This document shows, piece after piece, positions 1-8,427 of a stretch of 64,000 bases of DNA. The translations under genes were made by a program, and so were the position numbers. This stretch comes from Halobacterium hubeiense (GTDB lineage: Archaea; Halobacteriota; Halobacteria; Halobacteriales; Halobacteriaceae), in the NCBI RefSeq assembly GCF_001488575.1, contig NZ_LN831303.1, positions 1-64,000 on the forward strand. Direction: 5' to 3'. The notes below the pieces were generated by a model. The model ran no database searches, was not told the origin of the DNA, and saw only the letters and a program-made list of their open reading frames with translations. The first letter of the stretch is position 1. The number at the start of each line of letters is the position of its first letter.

Positions 1-104
1 ATTTGATATAGCAGAATAAACTTTATACTAGTGTGGGTATCGACTACTCAACCGATAGGAGACTGGAGACCGTCAAAATCGGCGTATTTCGTATCTAACC
101 CTGC

Positions 105-134
105 TGGTCGTGATTACCCCAATAATCACGACCA
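105..134. repeat. 12-bp perfect inverted repeat near integrase
   Basis: Arms TGGTCGTGATTA (105-116) and TAATCACGACCA (123-134) pair perfectly around the 6-nt spacer CCCCAA. It lies about 120 bp upstream of the recombinase gene, in DNA that is AT-richer than the genes. It could be a recombinase or operator site, or a transcript hairpin. No second copy was noticed in the window. Confidence 0.7.
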
Positions 135-251
135 AATTGAAGTACCCTCAAGCCCTCGGGTAAGCACGAATGCCGCACACACCTCATGACGGCGCTTTCC
201 CCGGGGTAGAGGCACCGAGACTGGGAACGCTGGTCGGTGGAGGGCTGTCCG

Positions 252-1472
252 ATGGCTGATCGGGCGCTTTCGACGCCGCTCGACGACAGCTTTGAGCGCT
301 ACTTGCAGGACAAGGGGAAAGGCCGCGGCGGCGACGGCGGGAACTACCGGCGGAACGCCGCGCGCGAACTCGAACGGTTCGCCGAGTGGGCCGCCGGCGA
401 TCGCGGCGGCTGGCCTGGCATCGTCACCGACGACGAAGACCGCGTACCGACGTTTTCGGACCTCGACGAGCGTGTTTTCAGGGAGTACGCCCGCCACCTC
501 GCTGGCGACCGTGGCCTCAAACAGAATACGGTACAAACCTATTATCGCTATATCTCTGCGTGGTGTGGCTGGTGCGTCAACGAGGGGTACCTCGAAGCCC
601 ACTACGCGCAACGCGCGAGCGCGATGGCGCCACTCCCGGAAGACGACGGCCGGAAGCCCGGTGACCAGCAGGCGTGGACGTCCGAACAGCGCCACGCCCT
701 CACCCGGTACGTCGACGAACACGCGCGTGAAGCCATCGAGACCTACACGACACTCCCGGATGACACTGACCCGTTAGACCGCCAGCGTGCACGTTACGAG
801 GCGTTGAAGGCGGCGCGTGACCGGGCTCTCGTGTTCGTTATCGCGTACACGGCCGTTCGCGTCGGGGAACTCCTCCGGGACCCGAACGACCCGCGGCGGC
901 GCGGCGTCCGCTGGGAGGACCTCTCGCTCGACGAGGGGAGCATGGATGTCTACCGGAAGAAACAGCAGTGGGACGCCGCCAGTCTCCCCGACCCGGTGAT
1001 TTCGCCGCTGCGGAGCTACCGGAAACTGATGGACCCACCTGCGGAGCGCTGGCCGGTATTTCCAACGCTCGACCAGCGGACGCTCTCGGCGCTCGTTCAG
1101 GACGAGCTAGCCGACCGAGGGGAACGCTCCGATGCCATCGCCCAGCGACGGGACGAGTACGCTCGCGACCTCCTGCTGGCGCTCGATGAGGATATTCGGC
1201 CGGAGTCGATCACGACGGACGGCGCGCGGTCGATTCTCCAGCGACTCTCGGCGGCCGCCGACGTCAACGTCAACGACGCGAAACACGACTATCTCGCCCC
1301 GCACGGCGGTCGTCGGGGGATGGGCGAAGTCCTCGTTCGTGCGTTCGGGTACACGGTCGCGGCCCGGTATCTCGACAACTCCGAGGAGATGGTCCGCGAG
1401 CACTACTCGCACATCGAGGCCGGCGAACTCGGCGATGTCGCCACCGACGCGCTCGACGAAATCGACGCCTGA
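252..1472 (+). CDS. Tyrosine recombinase / phage integrase family protein
   Basis: Site-specific DNA recombinase of the XerC/D-phage integrase superfamily, about 406 aa. An N-terminal SAM-like core-binding domain spans roughly residues 15-125 and the catalytic domain follows. Catalytic residues are visible (numbered from the GTG at 237): Arg208 in AYTAVRVGEL, the HxxR motif at His356-Arg359 (HGGRR), and nucleophile Tyr390 in REHYSHIE; a Lys-rich turn (YRKKQQ) probably supplies the beta-hairpin lysine. I prefer the ATG at 252 (MADRALS); an in-frame GTG at 237 adds five residues. The gene stands alone at the window edge and faces the xac transporter convergently. It may mark the boundary of an integrated region, but I see no tRNA or att duplication here. 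Confidence 0.9.
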   Translation: MADRALSTPLDDSFERYLQDKGKGRGGDGGNYRRNAARELERFAEWAAGDRGGWPGIVTDDEDRVPTFSDLDERVFREYARHLAGDRGLKQNTVQTYYRYISAWCGWCVNEGYLEAHYAQRASAMAPLPEDDGRKPGDQQAWTSEQRHALTRYVDEHAREAIETYTTLPDDTDPLDRQRARYEALKAARDRALVFVIAYTAVRVGELLRDPNDPRRRGVRWEDLSLDEGSMDVYRKKQQWDAASLPDPVISPLRSYRKLMDPPAERWPVFPTLDQRTLSALVQDELADRGERSDAIAQRRDEYARDLLLALDEDIRPESITTDGARSILQRLSAAADVNVNDAKHDYLAPHGGRRGMGEVLVRAFGYTVAARYLDNSEEMVREHYSHIEAGELGDVATDALDEIDA

Positions 1473-1522
1473 ACGGCGACTGGAACTCCGCTGCCTGCCA
1501 CTTCAATCCTGTCGGGAGCGAC

Positions 1523-2641
1523 CTAAGTGAACGACAGCTCTCGGTTCTTCACAGCCTCGCCGGTCTCCCGGTCGAAGAGGTGAATCGCTTCCTCGGGGAA
1601 CCCGACAGTCACGCGGTCGCCACGGCTCACGCTCGGGATTCCCTCCGTCGTCGCGACGAACGAGGCCGCCGAATCTCCGTCCCCGAACTGGAGGTGAATG
1701 ATGTTCTCGTTGCCCATCGGTTCGACGACGGTCACCTCCGCTGTGAACTGCTGGTCGCGTTCGACGTCGTCCGCGACTCGCACGTCCTCGGGGCGAATCC
1801 CGAACACGAGTTCAGTCGCGTCTACTTCGTCGGCTAGTGCCGCGGAGAGCTGGAACTCGAAGGCGTCGGTCGTGATGCGGCCGTCGTCGAGCCGCCCGTC
1901 GAAGAAGTTCATCGAGGGTTCGCCGAGGAACCCCGCGACGAACAGGTTCGCGGGCTCGTGGTAGCACTCCAGCGGGGTGCCGACCTGCTGGAGCTCCCCG
2001 CGGTCCAGGACGGCGATGCGGTCGCCCATCGTCATCGCTTCGGTCTGGTCGTGAGTGACGTAGACGGTGGTGACGCCGAGCTGTTCCTGCAGGTGCTGGA
2101 GTTCCGTGCGCATCTGCGCGCGGAGCTTCGCGTCGAGATTGCTCAGCGGCTCGTCCATGAGGAACACTTCGGGGTCGCGGACGATAGCGCGGCCCAGCGC
2201 GACGCGCTGCTGCTGGCCGCCCGAGAGTTCGCTGGGCTTGCGGTCCAGCAACTCCTCGATGTCCATCATCTCGGCCGTCTCGACCACGGTGTCCTCGATT
2301 TCGGCGCTGGTCATGTCCGTCGACTCCTCGAGCCCGAAGGACATGTTCGCACGCACCGACTTGTGGGGGTACAGCGCGTACGACTGGAACACCATCGCGG
2401 TGTCGCGGTCCTGCGCGGAGACGTCCGTCACGGACTCCCCGTCGAGGCGGATGTCGCCCTCGGAGACAGTTTCGAGGCCGGCTATCATGCGCAGCGTCGT
2501 GGACTTCCCGCAGCCGGAGGGACCGACGAGCACGAGGAAGTCGCCGTCGGGGACCTCAATGGAGACGTCCTCGACGGCGACGACGCTCGCCTCACCGTCG
2601 CGATACACCTTGGTTATCTCGTCGAGTTCTAGTGCAGCCAT
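1523..2641 (-). CDS. xacK: Xylose/arabinose ABC transporter ATP-binding protein XacK-like
   Basis: CUT1/MalK-type ATPase, 372 aa, that would power pentose import at the cytoplasmic membrane. It has Walker A GPSGCGKST (40-48), signature LSGGQ (139-143), Walker B VFLMDE (159-164) and switch His197, then a C-terminal TOBE/OB regulatory domain typical of sugar ATPases. The open frame runs further upstream into xacJ, but the conserved start MAALELDEITKVY is the ATG at 2641. That gives one spacer base to the xacJ stop, so the two are cotranscribed. It is the last gene of a five-gene minus-strand operon (xacG-H-I-J-K). Having two ATPase genes per transporter matches the Haloferax volcanii XacGHIJK system, which probably forms a J/K heterodimer. 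Family certain; xac assignment from order and sequence recall. Confidence 0.88.
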   Translation of the reverse strand: MAALELDEITKVYRDGEASVVAVEDVSIEVPDGDFLVLVGPSGCGKSTTLRMIAGLETVSEGDIRLDGESVTDVSAQDRDTAMVFQSYALYPHKSVRANMSFGLEESTDMTSAEIEDTVVETAEMMDIEELLDRKPSELSGGQQQRVALGRAIVRDPEVFLMDEPLSNLDAKLRAQMRTELQHLQEQLGVTTVYVTHDQTEAMTMGDRIAVLDRGELQQVGTPLECYHEPANLFVAGFLGEPSMNFFDGRLDDGRITTDAFEFQLSAALADEVDATELVFGIRPEDVRVADDVERDQQFTAEVTVVEPMGNENIIHLQFGDGDSAASFVATTEGIPSVSRGDRVTVGFPEEAIHLFDRETGEAVKNRELSFT

Positions 2642-2642
2642 G

Positions 2643-3800
2643 TTACGTGTGTTCCTGGTTCGCCTCGAGGCGTGGGTTCCGAAGCGCCGCGCCGGTCTCG
2701 CCGTCGAAGACGTGGACGCTCTCGGGAGCGATGCTGACCACGACGTCCTCACCGGCGTCGAGTACGTGCATCCCGTCGGTCACCGCCTGTAGGACGTCGT
2801 GGTCGCCGGTCGTGTCCGGATGCGTGAGGTGGACGACGTTCCGGTCGCCGTGCGTCTCGTTCACCGTGACGACCATCGGGAACTCGTGGTCGCTGCGGTC
2901 CTCCGTGCTCGACGCTTCGGCCGGTCGAATGCCGACGTCTTCCGGTCGCACGCCGAGCACGAGGCCGTCGGTTTCCGCGTTCGTCTCGACGGCGTCCGCG
3001 ATTTCGGGCGGGAACGGGTACTCGACGTGTTCGCTCGCGAAGCCGTCGTCGGTCCGCTCGCCGCGGAGGAAGTTCATCGAGGGCTCGCCGATGAAGCCGG
3101 CGACGAACTGATTGGCCGGCTGGTGGTAGAGCTCGAGCGGCTCGCCGACTTGCTGGAGGCGGCCGTCGTCCAGTACGGCGATGCGGTCACCCATCGTCAT
3201 CGCCTCAGTCTGGTCGTGGGTGACGTACACCGTCGTCACGCCGAGGTCCTCCTGGAGATTCTGGAGTTCGGTGCGCATCGACGACCGGAGCTTCGCGTCG
3301 AGGTTCGCCAGTGGCTCGTCCATGAGGAATACCTCGGGGTCGCGGACGATAGCGCGGCCCAGCGCGACGCGCTGCTGTTGGCCGCCCGAGAGTTCGTCGG
3401 GCTTGCGGTCCAGCAACTCCTCGATGCCGAGGTCGGCGGCGACGGCTTCGACGCGCTGGTCTCGCTCCTCGGCCGTGTAGCCGCTCTCCTCTTCGAGGCC
3501 GTACCGGAGGTTCTGACGGATTGTCATGTGCGGGTACAGCGCGTAGTCCTGGAACACCATCGCGATGTCCCGGTTCTGCGGCACCCGGTAGTTCATGTGC
3601 TCGTCGTCGATGTAGAGGTTCCCCGACGTCGGGCTCTCCAGCCCCGCAATCATTCTGAGCGTGGTGGACTTCCCGCAGCCGGAGGGACCGACGAGCACGA
3701 GGAACTCCCCGTCCTCGACGGTTATCGTCGCGTCTTCGACGGCCACCTCGCTACCGTAGCGCTTGGTCAGGTGGTCGAGTTGAATGCGCCCCATCGTCAC
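2643..3800 (-). CDS. xacJ: Xylose/arabinose ABC transporter ATP-binding protein XacJ-like
   Basis: Second CUT1/MalK-type ATPase of the operon, 385 aa (383 if the ATG six bases on, MGRIQ, is used). It contains Walker A GPSGCGKST (38-46), the haloarchaeal XacJ-like stretch MNYRVPQNRDIAMVFQDYAL, LSGGQ, Walker B VFLMDEP, and a C-terminal TOBE-like domain. Its start overlaps the xacI stop by four bases, indicating translational coupling. It is about as long as XacK but clearly diverged from it, so this is an old paralogue pair rather than a recent tandem duplication. Predicted role: ATP hydrolysis for pentose uptake together with XacK, XacH and XacI. Confidence 0.88.
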   Translation of the reverse strand: MTMGRIQLDHLTKRYGSEVAVEDATITVEDGEFLVLVGPSGCGKSTTLRMIAGLESPTSGNLYIDDEHMNYRVPQNRDIAMVFQDYALYPHMTIRQNLRYGLEEESGYTAEERDQRVEAVAADLGIEELLDRKPDELSGGQQQRVALGRAIVRDPEVFLMDEPLANLDAKLRSSMRTELQNLQEDLGVTTVYVTHDQTEAMTMGDRIAVLDDGRLQQVGEPLELYHQPANQFVAGFIGEPSMNFLRGERTDDGFASEHVEYPFPPEIADAVETNAETDGLVLGVRPEDVGIRPAEASSTEDRSDHEFPMVVTVNETHGDRNVVHLTHPDTTGDHDVLQAVTDGMHVLDAGEDVVVSIAPESVHVFDGETGAALRNPRLEANQEHT

Positions 3801-4726
3801 CCACTCTCCGTGCGCAGTCCCTTGGTGAACTGTTCGGCGAACGCCACGTAGAGGAGTATCGTCGGGAGCGCCGCGAGGAACGCCGCGGACATCCGAATCC
3901 CGAAGTCGATGCGGGACGTCGACGCGCCGATGGACGGGAGAATCAGCGTCACCGGCGCCGCGGGGTTGTTCGCGCTCGTGATGAGCGTGAACGAGAACAG
4001 GAACTCGTTGTAAATTTGGGTGAACTGGTAGATGAACACCACGCCGAACATCGGCTTCGAGAGCGGCAACACGATTCGTCGATAGATCTTCGTGATGCTG
4101 GACCCGTCGATTTTCGCGGCTTCGACCAGCGAGTTCGGGAGCCCCTTGTAGTACGAGCGGAACAGGATCGTGCAGATGGGGATGCCGTACGCCACGTGCG
4201 TGATGATGAGTGGAACGAGTTGGGAGTGATACCCCTGCAGCAGCGGAATCGTCGCGAACAGCGGTTCGAGCATCTGCGCGAGCGGGAAGATGTTGTTCCA
4301 GAACCGAGCCAGCGGCACGAGCACGGCCTGGTACGGGACGAACACGCCGATGAGGAACAGCGACAGCAGCGCCAACTGGCCGCGCCAGCGCACCATCGTC
4401 AGGCCGTAGGCGGCCATGCTCGCCAGCACCACGTTGATGACCGTCGCCGGGACGGCCATCAGCAGGGAGTTGACGAACGCGTTGGACAGTCGCCCGAGCG
4501 CGTACTCGATGTTCGACAGCGTGAACCCGTTCCCGAGCGGCGGGACGAACGGGATCGTCCGCGAGACCGCTTCGTTGGTCTTCAGCGCGGTCATGATGCC
4601 GGTTTCGATGGGGACGAGGAAGAACCCGAGGAAGAGCACGACCAGCGTGTACTGGCCAACGCGCTTGAGGTTGACGTCCTCGACGAGCGATGCGACGTCG
4701 ATGTTCTGGTCTGTCGACTGTGACAT
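3797..4726 (-). CDS. xacI: Pentose ABC transporter permease XacI-like (MalG type)
   Basis: Integral membrane subunit of the pentose importer, 309 aa, with about six transmembrane helices. The EAA loop that docks on the ATPases begins at residues 202-208 (EAAKIDG) and continues to the VLPLSKP segment. Length and C-terminal EAA position fit the MalG/CUT1 family. The ATG at 4726 lies one base after the xacH stop, and the 3' end overlaps xacJ. The N-terminal 20 residues are hydrophilic (cytoplasmic) before the first helix at about 24-45. Regulation is presumably with the whole operon from the promoter upstream of xacG. Confidence 0.88.
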   Translation of the reverse strand: MSQSTDQNIDVASLVEDVNLKRVGQYTLVVLFLGFFLVPIETGIMTALKTNEAVSRTIPFVPPLGNGFTLSNIEYALGRLSNAFVNSLLMAVPATVINVVLASMAAYGLTMVRWRGQLALLSLFLIGVFVPYQAVLVPLARFWNNIFPLAQMLEPLFATIPLLQGYHSQLVPLIITHVAYGIPICTILFRSYYKGLPNSLVEAAKIDGSSITKIYRRIVLPLSKPMFGVVFIYQFTQIYNEFLFSFTLITSANNPAAPVTLILPSIGASTSRIDFGIRMSAAFLAALPTILLYVAFAEQFTKGLRTESG

Positions 4727-4727
4727 G

Positions 4728-5681
4728 CTAGAGGCTCCCCTTCCGGTGCTGGTAGTACAGGTACGGGGCGATGACGCCCAGCGCGAGCAACAACAGCATC
4801 GTCGCGATGGCCGCGCCGTACGCCCACTTCCCGAACTTGAACGCCTGTCGGACCATCAGCGTCGCGAGGATGTCCGTGCCGTTCGGCGGCCGGTACTGGC
4901 CGACCAGCGCGTAGAGGAACGTGAACGCCTTGAGCGCGAACACCATCAGGACGACGGCCGCGCTCACGGAGGACTCCTTCAGCTGCGGGATGATGATGCG
5001 GGCGTACGTGCGGAGGGTCCCGGCGCCGTCGACTTTCGCGGCCTCGAACTGGTCGGCAGGAATCGACTGCAGGCCGGCCAGGTAGACGACCATCGCGTAG
5101 CCGCTGAACTGCCACACGAGCGCGAAGATGACCGCTGCGAGCGCGACGTCGGGGTTCCCGAGCCAGTTGATTGGCTCCAGCCCGAATGCCTCCATGATGA
5201 CCGTGAGCACGCCGTTCTCCTGGTTGTACATCCACAGCCAGAGCTGGGCGGTCACGACGAACGACAGCGCCATCGGCAGCAGGTACACCGTCTGAACCTT
5301 CTCCTTGAACCGGATGCCGTGGTCGAGGAGGACTGCCAGGAACAGCCCGAGCCCCAGCGAGACCCCGGTGAACGAGACGAGCAGCACGAAGTTGTTGATG
5401 GCGGCGCGGCGGAACGCCTCGTTGCCCAGCGCTCGCCGATACATTTCGAAGTCGAAACTCCCGAACGTCGGTCGGCTGAGACCGGCGTAGTCCGTGAACG
5501 AAATTGCGAGGTTGTAGCCGATACCGCCGTAGACGGCGATTCCCATGAGGAGGAACGGGATGCCCCAGTAGGGAGCGGACCGGACGAAGTCGCTGTTCAG
5601 GATGTACCTAAGTTTCGTCCGCCAGCCGACCGTCTCCTCGGTCGGCGTCTCGGCGTCTTCGTTCGCGTGTTGGGTTGACAT
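4728..5681 (-). CDS. xacH: Pentose ABC transporter permease XacH-like (MalF type)
   Basis: Integral membrane subunit, 317 aa, about six helices, binding-protein-dependent transport permease family. The EAA motif starts at residues 213-219 (EAAKVDG) followed by IIIPQLK. A periplasm-facing loop at about 62-95 (after NLAISFTDYAG) precedes the conserved core, as in short MalF-type permeases. The start MSTQHANEDAETP has an acidic cytoplasmic tail. It lies 29 bp downstream of the binding-protein gene and directly upstream of xacI, with which it would form the heterodimeric channel. Confidence 0.88.
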   Translation of the reverse strand: MSTQHANEDAETPTEETVGWRTKLRYILNSDFVRSAPYWGIPFLLMGIAVYGGIGYNLAISFTDYAGLSRPTFGSFDFEMYRRALGNEAFRRAAINNFVLLVSFTGVSLGLGLFLAVLLDHGIRFKEKVQTVYLLPMALSFVVTAQLWLWMYNQENGVLTVIMEAFGLEPINWLGNPDVALAAVIFALVWQFSGYAMVVYLAGLQSIPADQFEAAKVDGAGTLRTYARIIIPQLKESSVSAAVVLMVFALKAFTFLYALVGQYRPPNGTDILATLMVRQAFKFGKWAYGAAIATMLLLLALGVIAPYLYYQHRKGSL

Positions 5682-5710
5682 TAGGCTGACTAGTTTCGCG
5701 TCGGCGGGCG

Positions 5711-7036
5711 TTAGCTCGAACCCCCGGAGACGGCTTCGAGCAAGCCGTCAGCAGCGGCTTCCGCGTCGTACGGCCCCATGAAGTTGTTCCCGATGGCGCT
5801 CTTGCAGGCGTTCATCGCCTCGGGTTCGACTGCGAGCCCGTGGGCGATTGTCGGCGGATACGCGTCCGAACTCGTGAGGTCCTCGTAGGTCATCGCGAGG
5901 AAGTCGCTCAACTCGCTCGGGTCGATGTCGGTCCGCAGCGGCACCGAGCCCTTGAGGTTGTTGAACGCGATCTGGGCTTCCTTCGTGCCGACGAACTCCT
6001 GCCACGTCCTCGTCTTCTCGGGCGTCGGGTTGTTGCTCGGCGTGACGAACGCGTCCACGTGGTAGAAGTACAGCCCTTCCGTGCCGGGGAACGGCACCCA
6101 GTCCCACTCCTCGCCGAAGTTGAACTCGTCGTCGGCGCGGAACATCCCGTACAGCCAGTTGCCGCCGTGGATGCACGCCGCTTCGTCCGCGATGAGCTTC
6201 TGTGCGGCCTGCGTGTACCCGATAGAGGACGCGTCCTCGGTGATGTAGTTCTCCTGAATCTCTTGGAGGGTTTCGAGCGCGTCGATGACGGCGGCGCGGT
6301 CGCCGTCTCCGGCGATGAAGTTCTCGTACGCCTCGACGCCGCTCTGACTCGTGAGAATCTGCGCCCACGTCTGGAGGCCGAGGAACGGCGCCTGCATCCC
6401 GTGCGCGAACGGCGTGTAGTCGGTCTCCGAGCCGATGGTTTCGAGCGCGTCGACGAAGTCGGGAACGCTCTCGAGGTTCGCGGGGTCGATGCCGGCTTCC
6501 TCGAACGCCGCGGTGTTGTAGAACAGGTTGTTCATCCGGTGGGAGCCGATGGGGACGGCGGGCATCTTGTCGTTGAACGTGCAGAGTTCCACGACGCGGT
6601 CCTGCATGCTCTCCTTGTAGCCCGCCTCCTCCCAGACGTCCTCGTGGTCCATCAGGCTGCCTCGGTACCGTTCGAGGTTCTTCCCCGGCCAGTTGGCGAA
6701 CGACCCCATGGGGTTGGCGTTGGTCAACCGCCTGAGGACGGTGGTGTTCAGTTCGACGTTCCCCTGTCCGCCGACGGCCTTGATGTTCGAGTCGAGGTCC
6801 GGGTAGGCCTCGTTGAACGCTTCTGTGAGTGCGTCGACGGCGTCCGAGCCGTCCCCCCCGGTCCAGCCGTGGAGCACTTCCAACGCCTGCGAACTTCCGC
6901 CACCGCCGCCGCCGCCGTCGGAGTCGTCGCCCCCGCCGCCGAGGCAGCCGGCGGTTCCTGCTGCGGCTGCGGCCGCCAGCCCGCCGAGATATGTTCGTCT
7001 GTCGATTCCATCACCGTGTTTGTCGTTATCAACCAT
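5711..7036 (-). CDS. xacG: Pentose ABC transporter substrate-binding lipoprotein XacG-like
   Basis: Extracytoplasmic sugar-binding protein of the CUT1 family, 441 aa, first gene of the xacGHIJK operon. The N-terminus is a Tat lipoprotein signal: RR at 13-14 (DRRTYLGG), an alanine-rich h-region and lipobox Cys31 followed by a Gly/Asp-rich linker, as usual for haloarchaeal lipoproteins. The mature part has the periplasmic-binding fold (motifs LHGWTGGDG near the start and aromatic residues such as NWPGKN and GNWLYG). On the minus strand a box A (complement of 7061-7069) sits 25-33 nt from the ATG, so the transcript is nearly leaderless. Expected substrate xylose/arabinose, by context. Confidence 0.88.
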   Translation of the reverse strand: MVDNDKHGDGIDRRTYLGGLAAAAAAGTAGCLGGGGDDSDGGGGGGGSSQALEVLHGWTGGDGSDAVDALTEAFNEAYPDLDSNIKAVGGQGNVELNTTVLRRLTNANPMGSFANWPGKNLERYRGSLMDHEDVWEEAGYKESMQDRVVELCTFNDKMPAVPIGSHRMNNLFYNTAAFEEAGIDPANLESVPDFVDALETIGSETDYTPFAHGMQAPFLGLQTWAQILTSQSGVEAYENFIAGDGDRAAVIDALETLQEIQENYITEDASSIGYTQAAQKLIADEAACIHGGNWLYGMFRADDEFNFGEEWDWVPFPGTEGLYFYHVDAFVTPSNNPTPEKTRTWQEFVGTKEAQIAFNNLKGSVPLRTDIDPSELSDFLAMTYEDLTSSDAYPPTIAHGLAVEPEAMNACKSAIGNNFMGPYDAEAAADGLLEAVSGGSS

Positions 7037-7060
7037 GCAGGTTCGAACACTACAACATAA

Positions 7061-7069
7061 CTATATAAA
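7061..7069 (-). promoter_or_regulatory. Box A (TATA) of the xacGHIJK operon
   Basis: Minus-strand TTTATATAG is centred about 29 nt upstream of the xacG ATG. This is the normal haloarchaeal spacing for a leaderless or nearly leaderless transcript. Confidence 0.6.
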
Positions 7070-7134
7070 TTTACCGGACGTATAGGAATTTTGCAACAAC
7101 CGTGTGAGGCCCCGCACAGCTCAGACGGCACTTC

Positions 7135-7151
7135 TTCCGCTAGTACCGGAA
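7135..7151. promoter_or_regulatory. Class A palindrome (putative IclR operator)
   Basis: TTCCGC-TAGTA-CCGGAA: 6-bp arms, 5-bp spacer, one mismatched pair. It lies about 70 bp upstream of the xacG box A. Same architecture as the sites at 7379, 7478, 20273, 20375 and 21869. Confidence 0.55.
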
Positions 7152-7378
7152 ATAATACGCTATCGCCCCCAGCCTCGAACCAGTAACTGCACACCCCCGC
7201 CCAGTATTGTCGGTAGGATTCTCGTACGAACGTGCACCTCGACCAGATCTACCAGCGGTGCGAATCTGAACGAGTGGTCCCAGTGGTCGGCCTTTCGCCG
7301 TCTAGCGTGGTAGTGCTGGCCAGTCTTCTTTCGCTCCCGCAAGTCAGCCGCCACGCGACAGCCCTTCCGCCGTCTTTC

Positions 7379-7395
7379 TTCCGGTTACACCGGAG
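7379..7395. promoter_or_regulatory. Class A palindrome (putative IclR operator)
   Basis: TTCCGG-TTACA-CCGGAG, a 6-5-6 inverted repeat with one outer mismatch. It lies in the 0.5-kb region between the divergent xacG operon and the FAH/ALDH genes. Confidence 0.5.
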
Positions 7396-7440
7396 TACTG
7401 GTTCAGTCATCGTGGCGTTGCGGGGTTCGAGCGCCTAGAA

Positions 7441-7460
7441 TTACAACTCTATGGTTGTAA
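7441..7460. promoter_or_regulatory. TTACAAC-N6-GTTGTAA perfect palindrome
   Basis: Arms TTACAAC (7441-7447) and GTTGTAA (7454-7460) match perfectly around TCTATG. The flanks CTAGAA and TTCTAG form a second, outer inverted pair. It is a likely binding site for a dimeric regulator, distinct from the TTCCG-type sites. Upstream of the FAH/ALDH genes. Confidence 0.5.
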
Positions 7461-7477
7461 CATTTCTAGCGCTTGAA

Positions 7478-7494
7478 TTCCGCTATTAGCGGAA
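7478..7494. promoter_or_regulatory. Class A palindrome, perfect (putative IclR operator)
   Basis: TTCCGC-TATTA-GCGGAA, perfect 6-bp arms, about 100 bp upstream of the FAH-family gene. With the outer bases of the spacer the symmetry extends to 8+1+8. Confidence 0.6.
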
Positions 7495-7597
7495 ATGGTG
7501 TCTCGACGCTGCCGTCTCTGGAATTCGACCGGCGAGCAGCCATCGCGGCCTCCCGAAAACCACCACTAGTTAGTACGTGGTGGCCAACCACGGCCAC

Positions 7598-8332
7598 GTG
7601 CATCGCGTTAGATTTCGAGACCCAGCAGGGAGTGTCAGACAGGGAACCTGGAGCGACGACGGCATCGAGTTCGGAGACCGCGTCTACGACCCCGCGGACG
7701 TCGATGTCCTTCCACCTACCGACCCGTCGAAAATTGTCTGCGTCGGCCTCAACTACGCTGACCACGCCGAGGAGGAGGGAATGGACGTGCCGGACCGGCC
7801 GCTGCTCTTCCTGAAGCCGCCGAACACGGTGTCCGGGCACGGCGACACGGTCACGCTCCCCGCCGGCAAAGACACCATCGAGCACGAAGTCGAGCTCGGC
7901 ATCGTCGTCGGCGAGCAGTGTCGGAACGTCGACGAGGCCGACGCCATGGACGTCGTCGCCGGGTTCACCTGTGCAAACGACGTGTCGAACCGCGACGACC
8001 AGTACGTCGAACAGAACTGGGTGCGCGGGAAGGCCTTCGACAACTCGTGTCCGCTCGGCCCCGTCGTCGCAGACCCGGCCGACGTTCCCGAAGATGCCAG
8101 TGTCGAGCTCCGCGTGAACGGGGAGATGCGTCAGTCGTCGTCCATCGCGGAGTTCATCTTTTCCGTCCCCGAAATCGTCGCCGAAATCACCCAGTACATA
8201 ACCCTCGAACCCGGTGACGTCGTCCTGACCGGGACGCCGGCGGGCGTCGGCCCGCTCGACGACGGCGACCGCGTCGAGGTCGAAGTCGAGGGCGTCGGCG
8301 TCCTCGAACACGACGTCGAGCGGCTCGACTGA
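7598..8332 (+). CDS. Fumarylacetoacetate hydrolase (FAH) family protein
   Basis: About 244 aa, FAH-fold enzyme of the acylpyruvase / 2-oxo acid dehydratase-hydrolase group. Hallmarks: KIVCVGLNYADHAEE near the start of the core, metal ligands in EHEVELGIVVG, GFTCANDVSNRD, and the C-terminal PGDVVLTGTPAGVGPL. No ATG is available. GTG at 7598 gives MHRVRFRDPAG, the usual beginning of this family, and an A/T-rich box near 7566-7576 fits a leaderless start there; GTGs at 7577 and 7580 are alternatives. It lies 95 bp before the semialdehyde dehydrogenase and behind palindromes at 7379, 7441 and 7478, so a role in 2-keto-3-deoxy-sugar-acid breakdown is likely. It is shorter than and distinct from the two XacE-like proteins, so the exact substrate is open. 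Confidence 0.85.
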   Translation: MHRVRFRDPAGSVRQGTWSDDGIEFGDRVYDPADVDVLPPTDPSKIVCVGLNYADHAEEEGMDVPDRPLLFLKPPNTVSGHGDTVTLPAGKDTIEHEVELGIVVGEQCRNVDEADAMDVVAGFTCANDVSNRDDQYVEQNWVRGKAFDNSCPLGPVVADPADVPEDASVELRVNGEMRQSSSIAEFIFSVPEIVAEITQYITLEPGDVVLTGTPAGVGPLDDGDRVEVEVEGVGVLEHDVERLD

Positions 8333-8427
8333 CCCCGCTCGCCGGGTCGTCTCGCCGCCGCTCGCGTGCCGTAAACCCGTCCGGTATCAAAAATTCCTTC
8401 CGTGTGAACTGTGAACTGACCAATCGT

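Noticed and set aside
1523-3800. Recent tandem duplication of the ATPase gene
   Set aside because: The two proteins share motifs but differ throughout; this is the normal XacJ/XacK pair.
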